From the NCBI GenBank assembly GCA_014359475.1, contig JACIZI010000018.1, forward strand, positions 1 to 64,000: DNA of 64,000 bases. Direction: 5' to 3'. A program made the translations under genes and the position numbers. Shown here in pieces: positions 35,777 to 48,800 of this stretch. Position 1 is the first letter of the stretch; each line of letters opens with the position of its first letter. This DNA is from Marinobacter sp. Lineage in GTDB: Bacteria > Pseudomonadota > Gammaproteobacteria > Pseudomonadales > Oleiphilaceae. A model generated the notes under the pieces. It was not told the DNA's origin. It saw only the letters and a program-made list of their open reading frames with translations, and did not search any database.

Positions 35777-36199
35777 TTACCGGACGTGCTTGCGCAGCTT
35801 TTCCAGTGTACGCAGCTTGGCAGCCGCTTCGATCAGCTCCGCTGCGGCACGGGAGTATTCGAACTCGCCGGTCTTGTTCGCCAGAGCCTTTTCGGCTTCT
35901 TTCTGAGCCTCCAGGGCAGCGGCTTCGTCCACATCCTTGGCGCGCACCGCGGTGTCCGCCATCAGGGTCACCAGATTGGGCTGTACCTCCAGGTATCCAC
36001 CGGAGACATAGAGGATTTCTTCCTCACCGCCCTGCTTGATGATCCGTACTGAACCCGGCTTGAGGCCGGTCAGAAGCGGGGCGTGCCCATACTGGACGCC
36101 CAGCTCACCCTCGGTGCCGGTAGCGATCAGCATTTCTACCAGACCGGAGTAAATCTTCTCTTCGGCACTTACGACATCACAATGTACGGTCATAACCAT
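35777..36199 (-). CDS. atpC: ATP synthase F1 epsilon subunit
   Basis: 140 residues; ATG 36199 is followed by a second in-frame ATG at 36193 ([12 protein letters not shown]), which is the usual family start. N-terminal beta sandwich ([28 protein letters not shown]) and C-terminal helical hairpin ([46 protein letters not shown]). It is part of the rotor stalk and inhibits ATP hydrolysis. Last gene of the operon. Confidence 0.95.
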   Translation of the reverse strand: MVMTVHCDVVSAEEKIYSGLVEMLIATGTEGELGVQYGHAPLLTGLKPGSVRIIKQGGEEEILYVSGGYLEVQPNLVTLMADTAVRAKDVDEAAALEAQKEAEKALANKTGEFEYSRAAAELIEAAAKLRTLEKLRKHVR

Positions 36200-36240
36200 T
36201 ACTTATACGCCTCCTGGGTCAGGAAGAAAAGGAAGCCGCC

Positions 36241-38551
<2,311 letters not shown>

Positions 38552-38617
38552 AAGTCACTGCCTTTTCAAGTTAGACACTCGGTGGACCCATCGGCCCGCC
38601 TGAGCGGGCCGTGGGGT

Positions 38618-40162
38618 TTACCAGCTCTGAGTGGTCTTGAATTTCTCCAGAGCAGCTTTCAGGCCAGCGGCAATATCGTCATTGAATTTGCCTTCGTCGC
38701 CGATCTGGTCGAGCAGCTCTTTCTGCTCGGCACGCATCCAGTCGAGCAGTTGTGCTTCGAACTTCACAACCTTGTCAACTTCAACATCGTCCAGGAAGCC
38801 TTCGTTTGCTGCGAACAGTACGGTGCCCATTTCCGGAACGGACATGGGGCTGTACTGGTTCTGCTTCATCAGCTCGGTGACGCGCTGACCGTGCTCCAGC
38901 TGCTTGCGGGTCGCCTCGTCGAGGTCGGAAGCAAACTGCGAGAACGCCGCCAGTTCCCGGTACTGAGCCAGGGCCAGCCGGATGTTACCGCCAAGCTTCT
39001 TCATGATCTTGGTCTGGGCGGAACCACCGACCCGGGATACGGAGATACCGGCGTTCATGGCCGGACGGATACCGGAGTTGAACAGGTTGGTCTCCAGGAA
39101 GATCTGGCCGTCGGTGATGGAGATCACGTTGGTCGGAACGAAGGCCGAAACGTCACCGGCCTGGGTTTCGATGATCGGCAGCGCGGTCAGGGAACCGGTC
39201 TTGCCTTTCACTTCACCGTTGGTCAGCTTCTCGACCTCATCAGCGTTGATCCGGGACGCACGCTCCAGCAGACGGGAGTGCAGGTAGAACACATCACCCG
39301 GGAAAGCTTCACGGCCCGGCGGACGACGCAGCAGCAGGGAGATCTGCCGATAGGCAACCGCCTGCTTGGACAGGTCGTCGTATACGATCAGAGCGTCTTC
39401 GCCGCGGTCGCGGAAAAATTCACCCATGGAGGTACCGGCGTACGGAGCCAGGAACTGCATGGCGGCCGGGTCGGCAGCGCCGGCGGCAACCACGATGGTG
39501 TGATCCATGGCGCCGTGCTCTTCCAGCTTGCGCACAACCGCAGCAATGGATGACTGCTTCTGGCCGACAGCCACATAGATACACTTGATGCCCGTGTTCT
39601 TCTGGTTGATGATCGCGTCGATGGCGACAGCGGTCTTACCGATCTGGCGGTCACCGATGATCAGCTCCCGCTGACCACGACCAACCGGAACCATGGTGTC
39701 GATCGCTTTCAGACCGGTCTGTACCGGCTCATCAACGGACTGACGGGCGATAACGCCGGGGGCAACCTTTTCGACCGGGGAAGTCTGGGTGTTGCCCAAC
39801 TCGCCCTTGCCATCGATCGGGTTACCCAGACCGTCCACAACACGGCCCAGCAGTTCGTTGCCGACCGGAACTTCCAGAATACGACCGGTACAACGTACTT
39901 TCTGACCTTCGGCCAGTTCCTCGTAGTCACCCAGGACAACCGCGCCCACGGAATCACGCTCCAGGTTCAGAGCCATGCCGTAGGTGCCGTTGGCAAATTC
40001 GATCATCTCGCCGTACATGACGTCGGCAAGACCGTGAATCCGCACGATACCGTCAGAGACCGACAGGATCGTACCTTCATTCTTTGCTTCAGAAGAGATA
40101 TCGAGTTTTTCAATTCTCTTCTTGATGATGTCACTGATCTCGGATGGATTCAGTTGCTGCAT
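38618..40162 (-). CDS. atpA: ATP synthase F1 alpha subunit
   Basis: 514 residues from ATG 40162 ([21 protein letters not shown]), the standard family start; the ORF extension to 40231 runs into atpH. P-loop GDRQIGKTA at about 170, and [21 protein letters not shown] and the Arg-finger region [16 protein letters not shown] at about 370. Non-catalytic nucleotide-binding subunit of the F1 head. 28 bp after atpH. Confidence 0.97.
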   Translation of the reverse strand: MQQLNPSEISDIIKKRIEKLDISSEAKNEGTILSVSDGIVRIHGLADVMYGEMIEFANGTYGMALNLERDSVGAVVLGDYEELAEGQKVRCTGRILEVPVGNELLGRVVDGLGNPIDGKGELGNTQTSPVEKVAPGVIARQSVDEPVQTGLKAIDTMVPVGRGQRELIIGDRQIGKTAVAIDAIINQKNTGIKCIYVAVGQKQSSIAAVVRKLEEHGAMDHTIVVAAGAADPAAMQFLAPYAGTSMGEFFRDRGEDALIVYDDLSKQAVAYRQISLLLRRPPGREAFPGDVFYLHSRLLERASRINADEVEKLTNGEVKGKTGSLTALPIIETQAGDVSAFVPTNVISITDGQIFLETNLFNSGIRPAMNAGISVSRVGGSAQTKIMKKLGGNIRLALAQYRELAAFSQFASDLDEATRKQLEHGQRVTELMKQNQYSPMSVPEMGTVLFAANEGFLDDVEVDKVVKFEAQLLDWMRAEQKELLDQIGDEGKFNDDIAAGLKAALEKFKTTQSW

Positions 40163-40190
40163 GCCTTTGTCCTCAAACCTTTTGCTGAAA

Positions 40191-40730
40191 TCAGGAGCCC
40201 AGTGCCTTGGCCATTCTGGCCAGCTTGCCACGGACTGAAGCGTCTATAACCAGGTCGCCGGTACGAACAACCACACCACCGATCAGGGATCTGTCCTCGG
40301 TGCTTTCCAGCTCGACCTTGCGCTCCAGCTTTCTGGACAGAGCGTCAATGAGTTTCTGTTGCTCCTCCGCACCCATCTCGAAGGCTGTACTGACCTGCAG
40401 CTTGACCGTGCGCTCAAGATCAGCGCGATGCAGGCGGAACAGCTCGGATACGGCGGGCAACAACGCCAGGCGCTTGTTTCCAGCAAGAATCAACAGGAAA
40501 TTTTTGAGACCTTCGGGCAGCGCTTCGCCTTCAAGACAGTCCACGAAGAGCTCTGCCTTGCGCTGCTCGGTCAGGCCCGGGTTGGCCAGGATCTTCTTTA
40601 CCTCTTGGTCAGCCGCGACCTGGGCTACGAAAGCCAGCGCCTGATCCCACGGATCCACGGCGTTCTGGTCCTGCGCAGCATCAAAAGCGGCTTTCGCATA
40701 GGGTCGGGCTAACGTTGTCAGTTCTGCCAT
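40191..40730 (-). CDS. atpH: ATP synthase delta subunit
   Basis: 179 residues; N-terminal six-helix bundle ([18 protein letters not shown]) and C-terminal [16 protein letters not shown] and [23 protein letters not shown]. It joins the peripheral stalk to the top of the F1 alpha subunits. Start ATG 40730 lies 12 bp after atpF. Confidence 0.95.
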   Translation of the reverse strand: MAELTTLARPYAKAAFDAAQDQNAVDPWDQALAFVAQVAADQEVKKILANPGLTEQRKAELFVDCLEGEALPEGLKNFLLILAGNKRLALLPAVSELFRLHRADLERTVKLQVSTAFEMGAEEQQKLIDALSRKLERKVELESTEDRSLIGGVVVRTGDLVIDASVRGKLARMAKALGS

Positions 40731-40742
40731 GATGACCCTCGT

Positions 40743-41213
40743 TTAGAGTTCCGCGGCCAGCTTTTCCAGCATTTCGCTGTGAGCTTTGGCGTCGACAGAG
40801 GTTTCCAGGATCTTCTCGGCACCGGCAATGGCAAGCGCTGCCACTTCTGCACGCAATGCGTCACGAGCCTGTACACGCTCCTGTTGAATTTCCGCCCGGG
40901 CCTGTTCGATCAGTTTCGCGCCTTCCTTGCGAGCATCGTCCTTGGCGGCCTCGACAATCTGGGCGGCACGCTTGTTTGCCTGGTCGACAAGGGCAGCAGA
41001 CTCTTCTTTGGCTTTCTGCATTTCCTTGGCGGCTTTTTCCTGCGCAAGTTCCAGATCGAGAGATGCACGATCTGCGGCAGAAAGGCCATCTGCAATTTTC
41101 TTCTGGCGCGCTTCCATGGCGGCCGTGATCGGCGGCCACACATACTTGACGCAGAACCAGACGAAAATAGCGAAGGCAATGGACTGCCCTATCAACGTAA
41201 GGTTTATATTCAC
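40743..41213 (-). CDS. atpF: ATP synthase Fo b subunit
   Basis: 156 residues; single N-terminal membrane helix ([25 protein letters not shown]) and a long charged coiled coil ([34 protein letters not shown] and onward) that forms the peripheral stalk. Length equals that of E. coli b. One b gene is present, so the stalk is a homodimer. Confidence 0.96.
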   Translation of the reverse strand: MNINLTLIGQSIAFAIFVWFCVKYVWPPITAAMEARQKKIADGLSAADRASLDLELAQEKAAKEMQKAKEESAALVDQANKRAAQIVEAAKDDARKEGAKLIEQARAEIQQERVQARDALRAEVAALAIAGAEKILETSVDAKAHSEMLEKLAAEL

Positions 41214-41299
41214 GGCAATATACCTCTTGCTATTCGTTGCGTCCCGGTATCCGTATAGAAGGGCGCCGGTTTACACGGGCGCCCCCGGCTTACGGCTGA

Positions 41300-41563
<264 letters not shown>

Positions 41564-41581
41564 TTAGTGTTTTTCAGTAAA

Positions 41582-42451
<870 letters not shown>

Positions 42452-42916
42452 TCATCGCCGTGGTTGTGGTCGGATCAGCCAGCGCAGAACGCTGCCTGTC
42501 ACAACCATCACGGCAAAAGTGAATAACAGAGCCGGCACGTGTACCGGCTCCATTAAGATGAAAACGGCCGCAAAGAAAACTGCGGTAAGGGCGAGCTTTA
42601 TCGACTCGGCCCTGAACAGATTGCCCACCGCAAGGTGCATCTGCCTGGCACCCTGAAACCGGTATGCCCGGTGAGCAAAATAGGCGTTTGGTATGACAAA
42701 AATAAGACCGCCGACCAACGCGGAATAACCTGCCAAACGACTTTCAATAGTCCATAACGCCGCCAGAATAATCAGGACCAGCAATTCCAGCTGGAACCAG
42801 CGACCCAGGGGAACGCGCATCTGCTGTTTTCCTGCCCTGGCCATGGAAGCCTGCCTTATCATTTCTGAGACACTGGTAAAAACGCTTCCTGCTGGCGACG
42901 GACTCAATTGCGACAT
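42452..42916 (-). CDS. atpI: ATP synthase subunit I
   Basis: 154 residues with four transmembrane helices (VLIILAALWTIESRLAG, YSALVGGLIFVIPNAYFAHRAYRF, LALTAVFFAAVFILM, ALLFTFAVMVVTGSVLRWLI). AtpI assists assembly of the c ring and is the first gene of the operon. A longer basic N-terminus (to MARAGKQQMR) precedes the first helix, and an internal ATG in that stretch could be the real start. Confidence 0.88.
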   Translation of the reverse strand: MSQLSPSPAGSVFTSVSEMIRQASMARAGKQQMRVPLGRWFQLELLVLIILAALWTIESRLAGYSALVGGLIFVIPNAYFAHRAYRFQGARQMHLAVGNLFRAESIKLALTAVFFAAVFILMEPVHVPALLFTFAVMVVTGSVLRWLIRPQPRR

Positions 42917-43102
42917 TAGCGCGCGGAATTATATGTGTTAACCGATACGTGTTCAACAGATGCGGAACGACGAACGGCTAATTACGCCGTCGAGAGTTCC
43001 GACACAGCTGGACACTTTTACATAAGTTGCGTTTATTAACCATTCTGATCACGATATATAGTGTTTCTGCGCAATCAGCATTTTTTGAATACTGTCTCAG
43101 CC

Positions 43103-43978
43103 TCATTTGATATGACCGAGGATGCCATCCAGTTCATCCAGCGATGAATACTCGATCACCAGCTTGCCTTTTCCACGGTTGCCGTGGGCAATGGAAACCC
43201 GTGCCCCCAGTCTGTCGGCAAGATCATCCTGCAGGGCGCGGATATTCGGATCCAGGGTGTTGCGGGATTTTTTCGGGCCCTGTTCCGCTTCCGCCTGCAG
43301 TTTGCGCACCAGCGCTTCGGTCTGGCGCACCGAGAGGGAACGGGAAACCACCTGGCGGGCGGCCTGCAGCTGTTGTTCCGGTGGCAGGGTGAGCATGGCC
43401 CGGCCGTGGCCCATTTCCAGATCCCCGTGTTCCAGCATGATCCGCACTTCCTCGGTGAGGCTGATCAGCCGCAACAGGTTGGTAATGGTGGTGCGGGACT
43501 TGCCAACGGCTTCGGCCACCTCAACCTGGGTCAGGCCAAACTCTTCCTGCAGGCGCTGCAGGGCGAAGGCCTCTTCAATGGGATTAAGGTTTTCCCGCTG
43601 GATATTCTCGATCAGGGCGAGGGCGATGGCGGTTTCGTCCGTCACTTCCCGGATGATGGCGGGAATACTGTCGAGCTCGGCCATCTGGGTGGCACGCCAG
43701 CGCCGCTCGCCGGCGATCAGTTCGTAGCGACCCTCCTGGATCGGGCGGACCACCACCGGCTGCATGACACCCTGGCGGCGGATGGAGTCGGCCAGTTCCT
43801 GCAGGGCAGCCGGGTCCATATCACGGCGCGGCTGGTAACGGCCCCGCTGGATCAGGTCAATGGGGATGTTGCGCAGCTCGCCATCGTGGGAGGTAACATC
43901 ATCGTCGAGCTTCGCACCAGCACCCTGCAGCAGGCTGTTCAGTCCCCGGTTACCAATGCCTCGTCTTTTTGCCGCCAT
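43103..43978 (-). CDS. parB: Chromosome partitioning protein ParB
   Basis: 291 residues. N-terminal CTPase/ParB-N domain with RGRYQPRRDMDPAALQELADSIRRQG and the GERRWRATQ box, then helix-turn-helix domain NPIEEAFALQRLQEEFGLTQVEVAEAVGKSRTTITNLLRL and a C-terminal dimer part (KLVIEYSSLDELDGILGHIK). ParB binds parS sites near the origin and loads condensin. No parS-like TGTTNCACGTGAAACA was noticed in this window. Follows parA by 60 bp. Confidence 0.96.
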   Translation of the reverse strand: MAAKRRGIGNRGLNSLLQGAGAKLDDDVTSHDGELRNIPIDLIQRGRYQPRRDMDPAALQELADSIRRQGVMQPVVVRPIQEGRYELIAGERRWRATQMAELDSIPAIIREVTDETAIALALIENIQRENLNPIEEAFALQRLQEEFGLTQVEVAEAVGKSRTTITNLLRLISLTEEVRIMLEHGDLEMGHGRAMLTLPPEQQLQAARQVVSRSLSVRQTEALVRKLQAEAEQGPKKSRNTLDPNIRALQDDLADRLGARVSIAHGNRGKGKLVIEYSSLDELDGILGHIK

Positions 43979-44038
43979 GGTCGCTATCGTTCGTCCGGAA
44001 GAAAATCAGTGATGATCGGTAATTACTGGCGGGCTATG

Positions 44039-44833
44039 TTACACCGCAACCGCAGCGGATGTCTTTTTTGATCCGTGCCGGCGCACCATTTCCCCCGCCA
44101 GGGCCAGATAGGCAATGGCTCCCTTGGAGGATTTGTCGTATTTCAGGGCCGGCATGCCATAGGAGGGCGCTTCTGCCAGACGCACATTACGGGGCACAAC
44201 AGCCCGGTATACCTTGTCACCGAAATACTCGCTGAGCTGGGCTGAGACATCGAGAGTCAGACTGTTGCGCGGGTCGTACATGGTGCGCAGTATGCCTTCA
44301 ATTTGCAGGTCGGGGTTCACGGTTTCCTGGATCTGCTCCACGGTGTTCATCAACGCCGCCAGCCCTTCCAGTGCGTAATACTCGCACTGCATGGGTATCA
44401 GCACCGTATCGGCCGCAGACAGGGCGTTCACGGTCAGAAGGCTCAGGGAAGGCGGGCAGTCGATCAGGATATAATCGTAGTTTTCCCGCACGGTGTTGAT
44501 GGCAAGGCGCAGACGGTGCTCCCGGCCAATCTCGTTCATCAGTTCCACTTCGGCGGCGGTCAGGTCACCGTTGCCCGGCAGCAGATCGTAACCGGACGCT
44601 TCGGCGTGAACAATCACCCGGTCAGTGGGCTGGCGCTTGGTCAGCACATCATACCCGGAGAGTTCCAGGTCATTCTTTTCCACACCACTGCCCATGGTGG
44701 CGTTACCCTGAGGGTCCATATCCACCAGCAATACCCGGCGCTTGATGGCCGACAGGGAGGCCGCCAGATTGACGCAGGTGGTGGTCTTGCCCACACCGCC
44801 TTTCTGGTTGGTGACTGCAATCACGCGTGCCAT
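44039..44833 (-). CDS. parA: Chromosome partitioning ATPase ParA
   Basis: 264 residues from ATG 44833 (GGAGG upstream). Deviant Walker A NQKGGVGKTTT at residues 8-18, DMDPQGNATMGSG switch I, and DCPPSLSLLTVNAL Walker B. It forms ATP-dependent gradients on the nucleoid that move the ParB-parS complexes. Immediately downstream of rsmG, in the usual gid-par order. Confidence 0.96.
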   Translation of the reverse strand: MARVIAVTNQKGGVGKTTTCVNLAASLSAIKRRVLLVDMDPQGNATMGSGVEKNDLELSGYDVLTKRQPTDRVIVHAEASGYDLLPGNGDLTAAEVELMNEIGREHRLRLAINTVRENYDYILIDCPPSLSLLTVNALSAADTVLIPMQCEYYALEGLAALMNTVEQIQETVNPDLQIEGILRTMYDPRNSLTLDVSAQLSEYFGDKVYRAVVPRNVRLAEAPSYGMPALKYDKSSKGAIAYLALAGEMVRRHGSKKTSAAVAV

Positions 44834-44859
44834 CAATAGCCTCCTTCGGGAACTCTGGA

Positions 44860-45495
44860 TTACCGGTTACGCCCCACCAGCAACAGGTGTCGGTCGCCGG
44901 TGGTGCCGGGGACCTGCAACGGAATACTGGATTGTACCTGCCAGGGTGCGGAAAGGGCAGCCACTTCATCATCCGGAAACTGGCCTTTCATGGCAAGGAA
45001 CTGTCCGTCGTCTGCCAGCAGATGCCCGCACCAGGTGACCAGATTCTCCAGGGCGGTAAAGGCACGGCTGCTGATCTGGGCAAATTGCCTGTCTGGCTGG
45101 TACTGCTCCGCCCGGCCATGAAACACCTCTACATTATCCAGCCCCAGTTCCAGCACACTCTGGGTCAGGAAGCGGGTTTTCTTGCTGTTACTGTCCAGCA
45201 GAGTGAAGCGGCGGTCCGGAAAAGTAATGGCCAGGGGAATACCCGGCAGGCCGCCACCCGCTCCCACATCCAGCAGGTGGTCGGTGGTGATAAACGGGGC
45301 AATACTCAGGCTGTCCAGCAACTGGCGGGAGACCATCTCCGCCGGCTCGCGCACGGCGGTCAGGTTGTAGGCCCGGTTCCATTTGTTAAGCAGCGCCAGA
45401 AAATCCAGCAGGCGTTGTTGTTGCTGAGTCTCCAGCCGAATGCCCATGCCAGCCAGCCCTTCTGTGAGCTGGCGCTGCCATTGCGGGTTGCCCAT
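44860..45495 (-). CDS. rsmG: 16S rRNA (guanine(527)-N7)-methyltransferase
   Basis: 211 residues. SAM-binding motif DVGAGGGLPGIPLAI at about 73-87 and the RsmG-typical FLALLNKWNRAYNLTAVR near residue 30-45 and ISSRAFTALENLV at about 135. It methylates G527 in 16S rRNA; loss gives low-level streptomycin resistance. The gene begins five bases after the mnmG stop, so the two are co-transcribed. Confidence 0.96.
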   Translation of the reverse strand: MGNPQWQRQLTEGLAGMGIRLETQQQQRLLDFLALLNKWNRAYNLTAVREPAEMVSRQLLDSLSIAPFITTDHLLDVGAGGGLPGIPLAITFPDRRFTLLDSNSKKTRFLTQSVLELGLDNVEVFHGRAEQYQPDRQFAQISSRAFTALENLVTWCGHLLADDGQFLAMKGQFPDDEVAALSAPWQVQSSIPLQVPGTTGDRHLLLVGRNR

Positions 45496-45500
45496 GCGGC

Positions 45501-47387
45501 TCAGGCACTCTGCTTGCGCAGCAGGTCGCGCTTTTTCAGATACACCAGGATCTGACTGACTGCCGCCGGGGTCACACCCTGAATCCGGGAAGCCTGGGCG
45601 ACCGTTTCCGGCCGGACTTCCTGCAGTTTCTGAACAATCTCATTGGACAGCCCGCCAATGCCAGAATAATCCAGGTCCAGCGGCAGGACAGTGTTCTCGT
45701 TACGACGCAGGCGCTCGATTTCATCTTCCTGACGGGAGATATAACCCTCGTATTTGATCTCGATTTCCACCTGGGCGGCCACATCTTCTTGCGGCGTATG
45801 CGCGCCACCAATTTCCGCAATGTGATCGTATACAATTTCCGGGCGGCGCAGCAGCTCAGCCAGAGTCTGGTCGCGGCCCATGGGCTGGCGCAGATAGCCG
45901 TTGGCCCGTTCACCGGCGTCACTGCCCGGGTGGATACGGGTCGTTTCCAGCCGCTGACGCTCGGAGGTAATGGCCTCGCGTTTGGCATTGAACCGCTGCC
46001 AGCGCTGGTCATCCACCAGCCCCAGCTGGCGGCCGGTCTCGGTCAGGCGCAGGTCGGCGTTGTCTTCCCGCAGGATCAGCCGGTATTCGGCGCGACTGGT
46101 GAACATGCGATAGGGCTCTTTAGTGCCCATGGTGATCAAATCATCCACCAGTACGCCCAGGTAGGCCTCATCCCGCCGGGGATACCAGGCGTCTTTTTCC
46201 TGGGCCCGCAATGCCGCATTCAGGCCCGCCAGCAGCCCCTGGGCACCGGCTTCTTCATAACCGGTGGTGCCATTGATCTGGCCGGCAAAATAGAGACCGC
46301 TGATGTACTTGGTCTCCAGGGTATGGCGCAGGTCCCGGGGATCCAGATAGTCGTATTCGATGGCATACCCCGGCCGGGTGATGTGGGCCTTCCCGAAACC
46401 CGGAATGGAGCGCACCGCGGCCAGCTGGATATCAAACGGCAGACTGGTGGAGATCCCATTAGGGTAGAGCTCGTTGGTGTTCAGACCTTCCGGCTCCACG
46501 AATATCTGGTGGGAATCCTTGTCGGCAAAGCGGTTCACTTTGTCCTCGATAGAGGGACAATAGCGGGGTCCGACCCCTTCAATACTGCCGGCAAACATCG
46601 GCGAGCGGTCAAAACCGCTGCGAATGATATCGTGGGTTTGCTCGGTGGTGCGGGTAACATAGCAGCATACCTGGTCGGGGTGCTCGTCCCGGGAGCCCAT
46701 GAACGACATGACCGGGGCAGGGTTGTCCCCCCACTGCTCAGCCATCACCGAGAAATCCACCGAACGGGCATCGATGCGCGGCGGGGTACCGGTTTTCAGA
46801 CGACCGACATTAAACGGCAATTCCCGCAGCCGTTTAGCCAGCGCGTTGGCCGGTGCGTCCCCGGCACGGCCACCGGAATGGTGCTGCATACCGATGTGGA
46901 TAACACCACCCAGGAAAGTGCCCGTGGTCAGAACCACGGTCTTCGCACTGAAGCGGATACCGGTCTGGGTGACCACTCCCACCACCTGATCATTCTCTAC
47001 AATCAGGTCGTCCGCTGCCTGCTGGAACAGGGTCAGATTGGGCTGGTTTTCCAGCATTTCCCGGATCGCTGCCTTATACAGCACCCGGTCTGCCTGGGCA
47101 CGGGTGGCCCGCACCGCTGGCCCCTTGCGACTATTCAGTACCCGGAACTGGATACCGGCACGATCGGTGGCCCGGGCCATGGCACCACCCATGGCATCGA
47201 TTTCCTTTACCAGATGGCTTTTGCCGATGCCACCAATGGCCGGATTACAGGACATCTGTCCAAGAGTTTCAATGTTGTGGGTCAGCAACAGGGTACCGGA
47301 CCCCATGCGGGCCGCCGCCAGCGCCGCCTCGGTGCCGGCATGGCCACCACCAATGACAATCACATCGAAACGATCAGGAAACTCCAC
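45501..47387 (-). CDS. mnmG: tRNA uridine-5-carboxymethylaminomethyl synthesis enzyme MnmG (GidA)
   Basis: 628 residues. FAD-binding Rossmann motif [19 protein letters not shown] at 11-29; [39 protein letters not shown] at about 64-102; catalytic Cys regions [13 protein letters not shown] and CCYVTRTT; C-terminal helical domain ([36 protein letters not shown]) for MnmE binding. With MnmE it installs the cmnm5 group on wobble uridine. Its partner gene is not next to it; instead the candidate oriC lies upstream, as in E. coli. Confidence 0.97.
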   Translation of the reverse strand: MEFPDRFDVIVIGGGHAGTEAALAAARMGSGTLLLTHNIETLGQMSCNPAIGGIGKSHLVKEIDAMGGAMARATDRAGIQFRVLNSRKGPAVRATRAQADRVLYKAAIREMLENQPNLTLFQQAADDLIVENDQVVGVVTQTGIRFSAKTVVLTTGTFLGGVIHIGMQHHSGGRAGDAPANALAKRLRELPFNVGRLKTGTPPRIDARSVDFSVMAEQWGDNPAPVMSFMGSRDEHPDQVCCYVTRTTEQTHDIIRSGFDRSPMFAGSIEGVGPRYCPSIEDKVNRFADKDSHQIFVEPEGLNTNELYPNGISTSLPFDIQLAAVRSIPGFGKAHITRPGYAIEYDYLDPRDLRHTLETKYISGLYFAGQINGTTGYEEAGAQGLLAGLNAALRAQEKDAWYPRRDEAYLGVLVDDLITMGTKEPYRMFTSRAEYRLILREDNADLRLTETGRQLGLVDDQRWQRFNAKREAITSERQRLETTRIHPGSDAGERANGYLRQPMGRDQTLAELLRRPEIVYDHIAEIGGAHTPQEDVAAQVEIEIKYEGYISRQEDEIERLRRNENTVLPLDLDYSGIGGLSNEIVQKLQEVRPETVAQASRIQGVTPAAVSQILVYLKKRDLLRKQSA

Positions 47388-47569
47388 GATAAACCTCTAG
47401 CGTCGGGGAAAATGCAGGGCGGCGAGTATAACGCCTAATGCCATCGGATGCAGTCAGAATGTGCAAATTTTAACCAGAGGGAGCGGATATTGAAACTGCC
47501 AGACCGGATATGTCGGATCAGGCCACCGGAAACCACTCCCTCAGGGGTAGTCGAAAACCGAATTCGTCG

Positions 47570-47745
47570 ATTTATCAGCTGCTTGTAACAACCTTCTGAA
47601 AACAGTTTTCAAGAAACTTATCCACAGATCGGGCGATCCCGGAAACAGCGATAGAGTAGGATCAAATAATTGAAATAAAGGGATTTTTCAATTTTAATCC
47701 AGAAGTACTCCCGGATTTATACAACACCTTATCCACAATCGCCCA
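47570..47745. other. Candidate chromosomal origin of replication (oriC)
   Basis: Two perfect DnaA boxes TTATCCACA occur in the same direction at 47618-47626 and 47729-47737, with a weaker TTATACAAC at 47717-47725. Between them lies an AT-rich stretch (47664-47697: AATAATTGAAATAAAGGG then TTTTTCAATTTTAATCC) suited to unwinding, and GATC sites follow the first box (CAGATCGGGCGATCC), resembling the E. coli R4 box surroundings. It lies directly upstream of mnmG as in E. coli, and the genes leftward from mnmG to glmS all read away from it. Confidence 0.6.
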
Positions 47746-47769
47746 GTGAGTTCGGCCAGGGTATCCCCG

Positions 47770-47788
47770 GCAGCCTGTCGCACTTAAG
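47770..47788. repeat. Solitary MITE terminal repeat fragment
   Basis: CAGCCTGTCGCACTTAAGG is a one-mismatch copy of the terminal repeat of the 166-bp element at 48377-48542. Its CTTAAG supplies the stop codon of the DUF3833 gene. Confidence 0.65.
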
Positions 47789-48356
47789 GCTGCTGGCGTT
47801 GCTTCCGGATCACCAGAACCACTTCGCCAACATCCACGCCCCATTTGCTCATGGTGGTTTCATTGATCAACGTGTCCGGTGTGACCAGATACATCCAGTC
47901 ATCCATGCGGACATCAATGGTGCCCGAATCCCGGGCAATGCTCAGTACATAATTCATGTGAATGGTATTACCGGCCCAGCGCATGGTACCGGGCTCCACC
48001 ACATCACCGGCGGTGGCCCGGTAACCATCGTCTCCGGGAGTCAGTGTCCAGACCCGGGTCTGCACCTCGCCATCATCAAAACGGAACACCTCATCCAGTG
48101 TGCCTACGCCGTTCTCATCCCAGCTCGCGGTGATGTCGGCATCAAAGGTGCGTATCACTTCTCCAAACATATCCTTGACCACGCCCCGGGCAGAAAGTTC
48201 GCCCTCAAAGAATTGCTCGGGCACCAGCCTGGGCGTACGATCACGATAATCTTCCAGGGACGGCCCGGCACACCCGGCCAAGATGACAACCGCCATGGTA
48301 GCCAGCAACCGCTGACCAACCTTCACAACAGAATACCCAACCCTTCCGTTTTGCAT
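47784..48356 (-). CDS. DUF3833 family lipoprotein
   Basis: 190 residues; lipoprotein signal peptide with lipobox LAGC (Cys29). The remainder is the DUF3833 domain (FFEGELSARGVVKDMFGEVIRTFDADITASWDENGVGTLDEVFRFDDGE, RMDDWMYLVTPDTLINETTMSKWGVDVGEVVLVIRK), a beta-rich lipocalin-like fold found in periplasmic lipoproteins of marine gammaproteobacteria. It often occurs near fatty-acid modification genes (cyclopropane synthase-type clusters), but here it stands alone. Fragments of a mobile repeat lie on both sides, and its stop codon comes from one of them. Confidence 0.8.
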   Translation of the reverse strand: MQNGRVGYSVVKVGQRLLATMAVVILAGCAGPSLEDYRDRTPRLVPEQFFEGELSARGVVKDMFGEVIRTFDADITASWDENGVGTLDEVFRFDDGEVQTRVWTLTPGDDGYRATAGDVVEPGTMRWAGNTIHMNYVLSIARDSGTIDVRMDDWMYLVTPDTLINETTMSKWGVDVGEVVLVIRKQRQQP

Positions 48357-48376
48357 GATCTTTACACTCTCCGGTC

Positions 48377-48542
48377 TAGCAGCCTGTCGGACTTAAGGCT
48401 AATCTACTGCGCCGGTGGGAAAGCGGCTCATATTTCCCGGCTTTTTCGTTGCATAGAACCACTATGCGCCTCAAAATCCAGAAAATCTGCGCTCGCTTTC
48501 CCACCTTGCTCGCGACGATTACTTAAGCCCGACAGGCTGCTA
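48377..48542 (+). mobile_element. MITE copy 1 (166 bp)
   Basis: Begins TAGCAGCCTGTCGGACTTAA and ends with the near-complement CTTAAGCCCGACAGGCTGCTA-type terminus. The interior shares essentially the same sequence with copy 2 at 52420-52585, in the opposite orientation. No transposase is encoded. A TA at each tip may be the target duplication. It lies between the DUF3833 gene and the acyl-CoA dehydrogenase. Confidence 0.85.
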
Positions 48543-48605
48543 GTGGCCAAAACACACAGAGATGTACGGAACGGGAGCCGGAAACGATCAGCCAGTGATT
48601 CTGTG

Positions 48606-48653
48606 GCCTGGCAGCCTTAAGTCAAACAGGCTGCAGTAAATCCGACAGGCTGC
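48606..48653. repeat. Degenerate MITE terminal repeats
   Basis: GCAGCCTTAAGTCAAACAGG and a second AATCCGACAGGCTGCAG in tandem are partial copies of the MITE end, presumably decayed insertions next to copy 1. Confidence 0.6.
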
Positions 48654-48800
48654 AGTCCGTCATTTGAGCCAATTGTCCATGCTGACAGGTTCCGGAGTGG
48701 TTAGCGTCAATGAAACGCGCGTTTGAATAACGTAAAACGTCAGGCAATGAAAGGACACGTCCTTTTCGGGCCAACGGATTCAAAACAGAGGTTACGATCT

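Noticed and set aside
42917..43102. parS sites near parB
   Set aside because: No match to TGTTNCACGTGAAACA was noticed here or elsewhere in the window by eye; only a promoter-like AT-rich stretch is visible.
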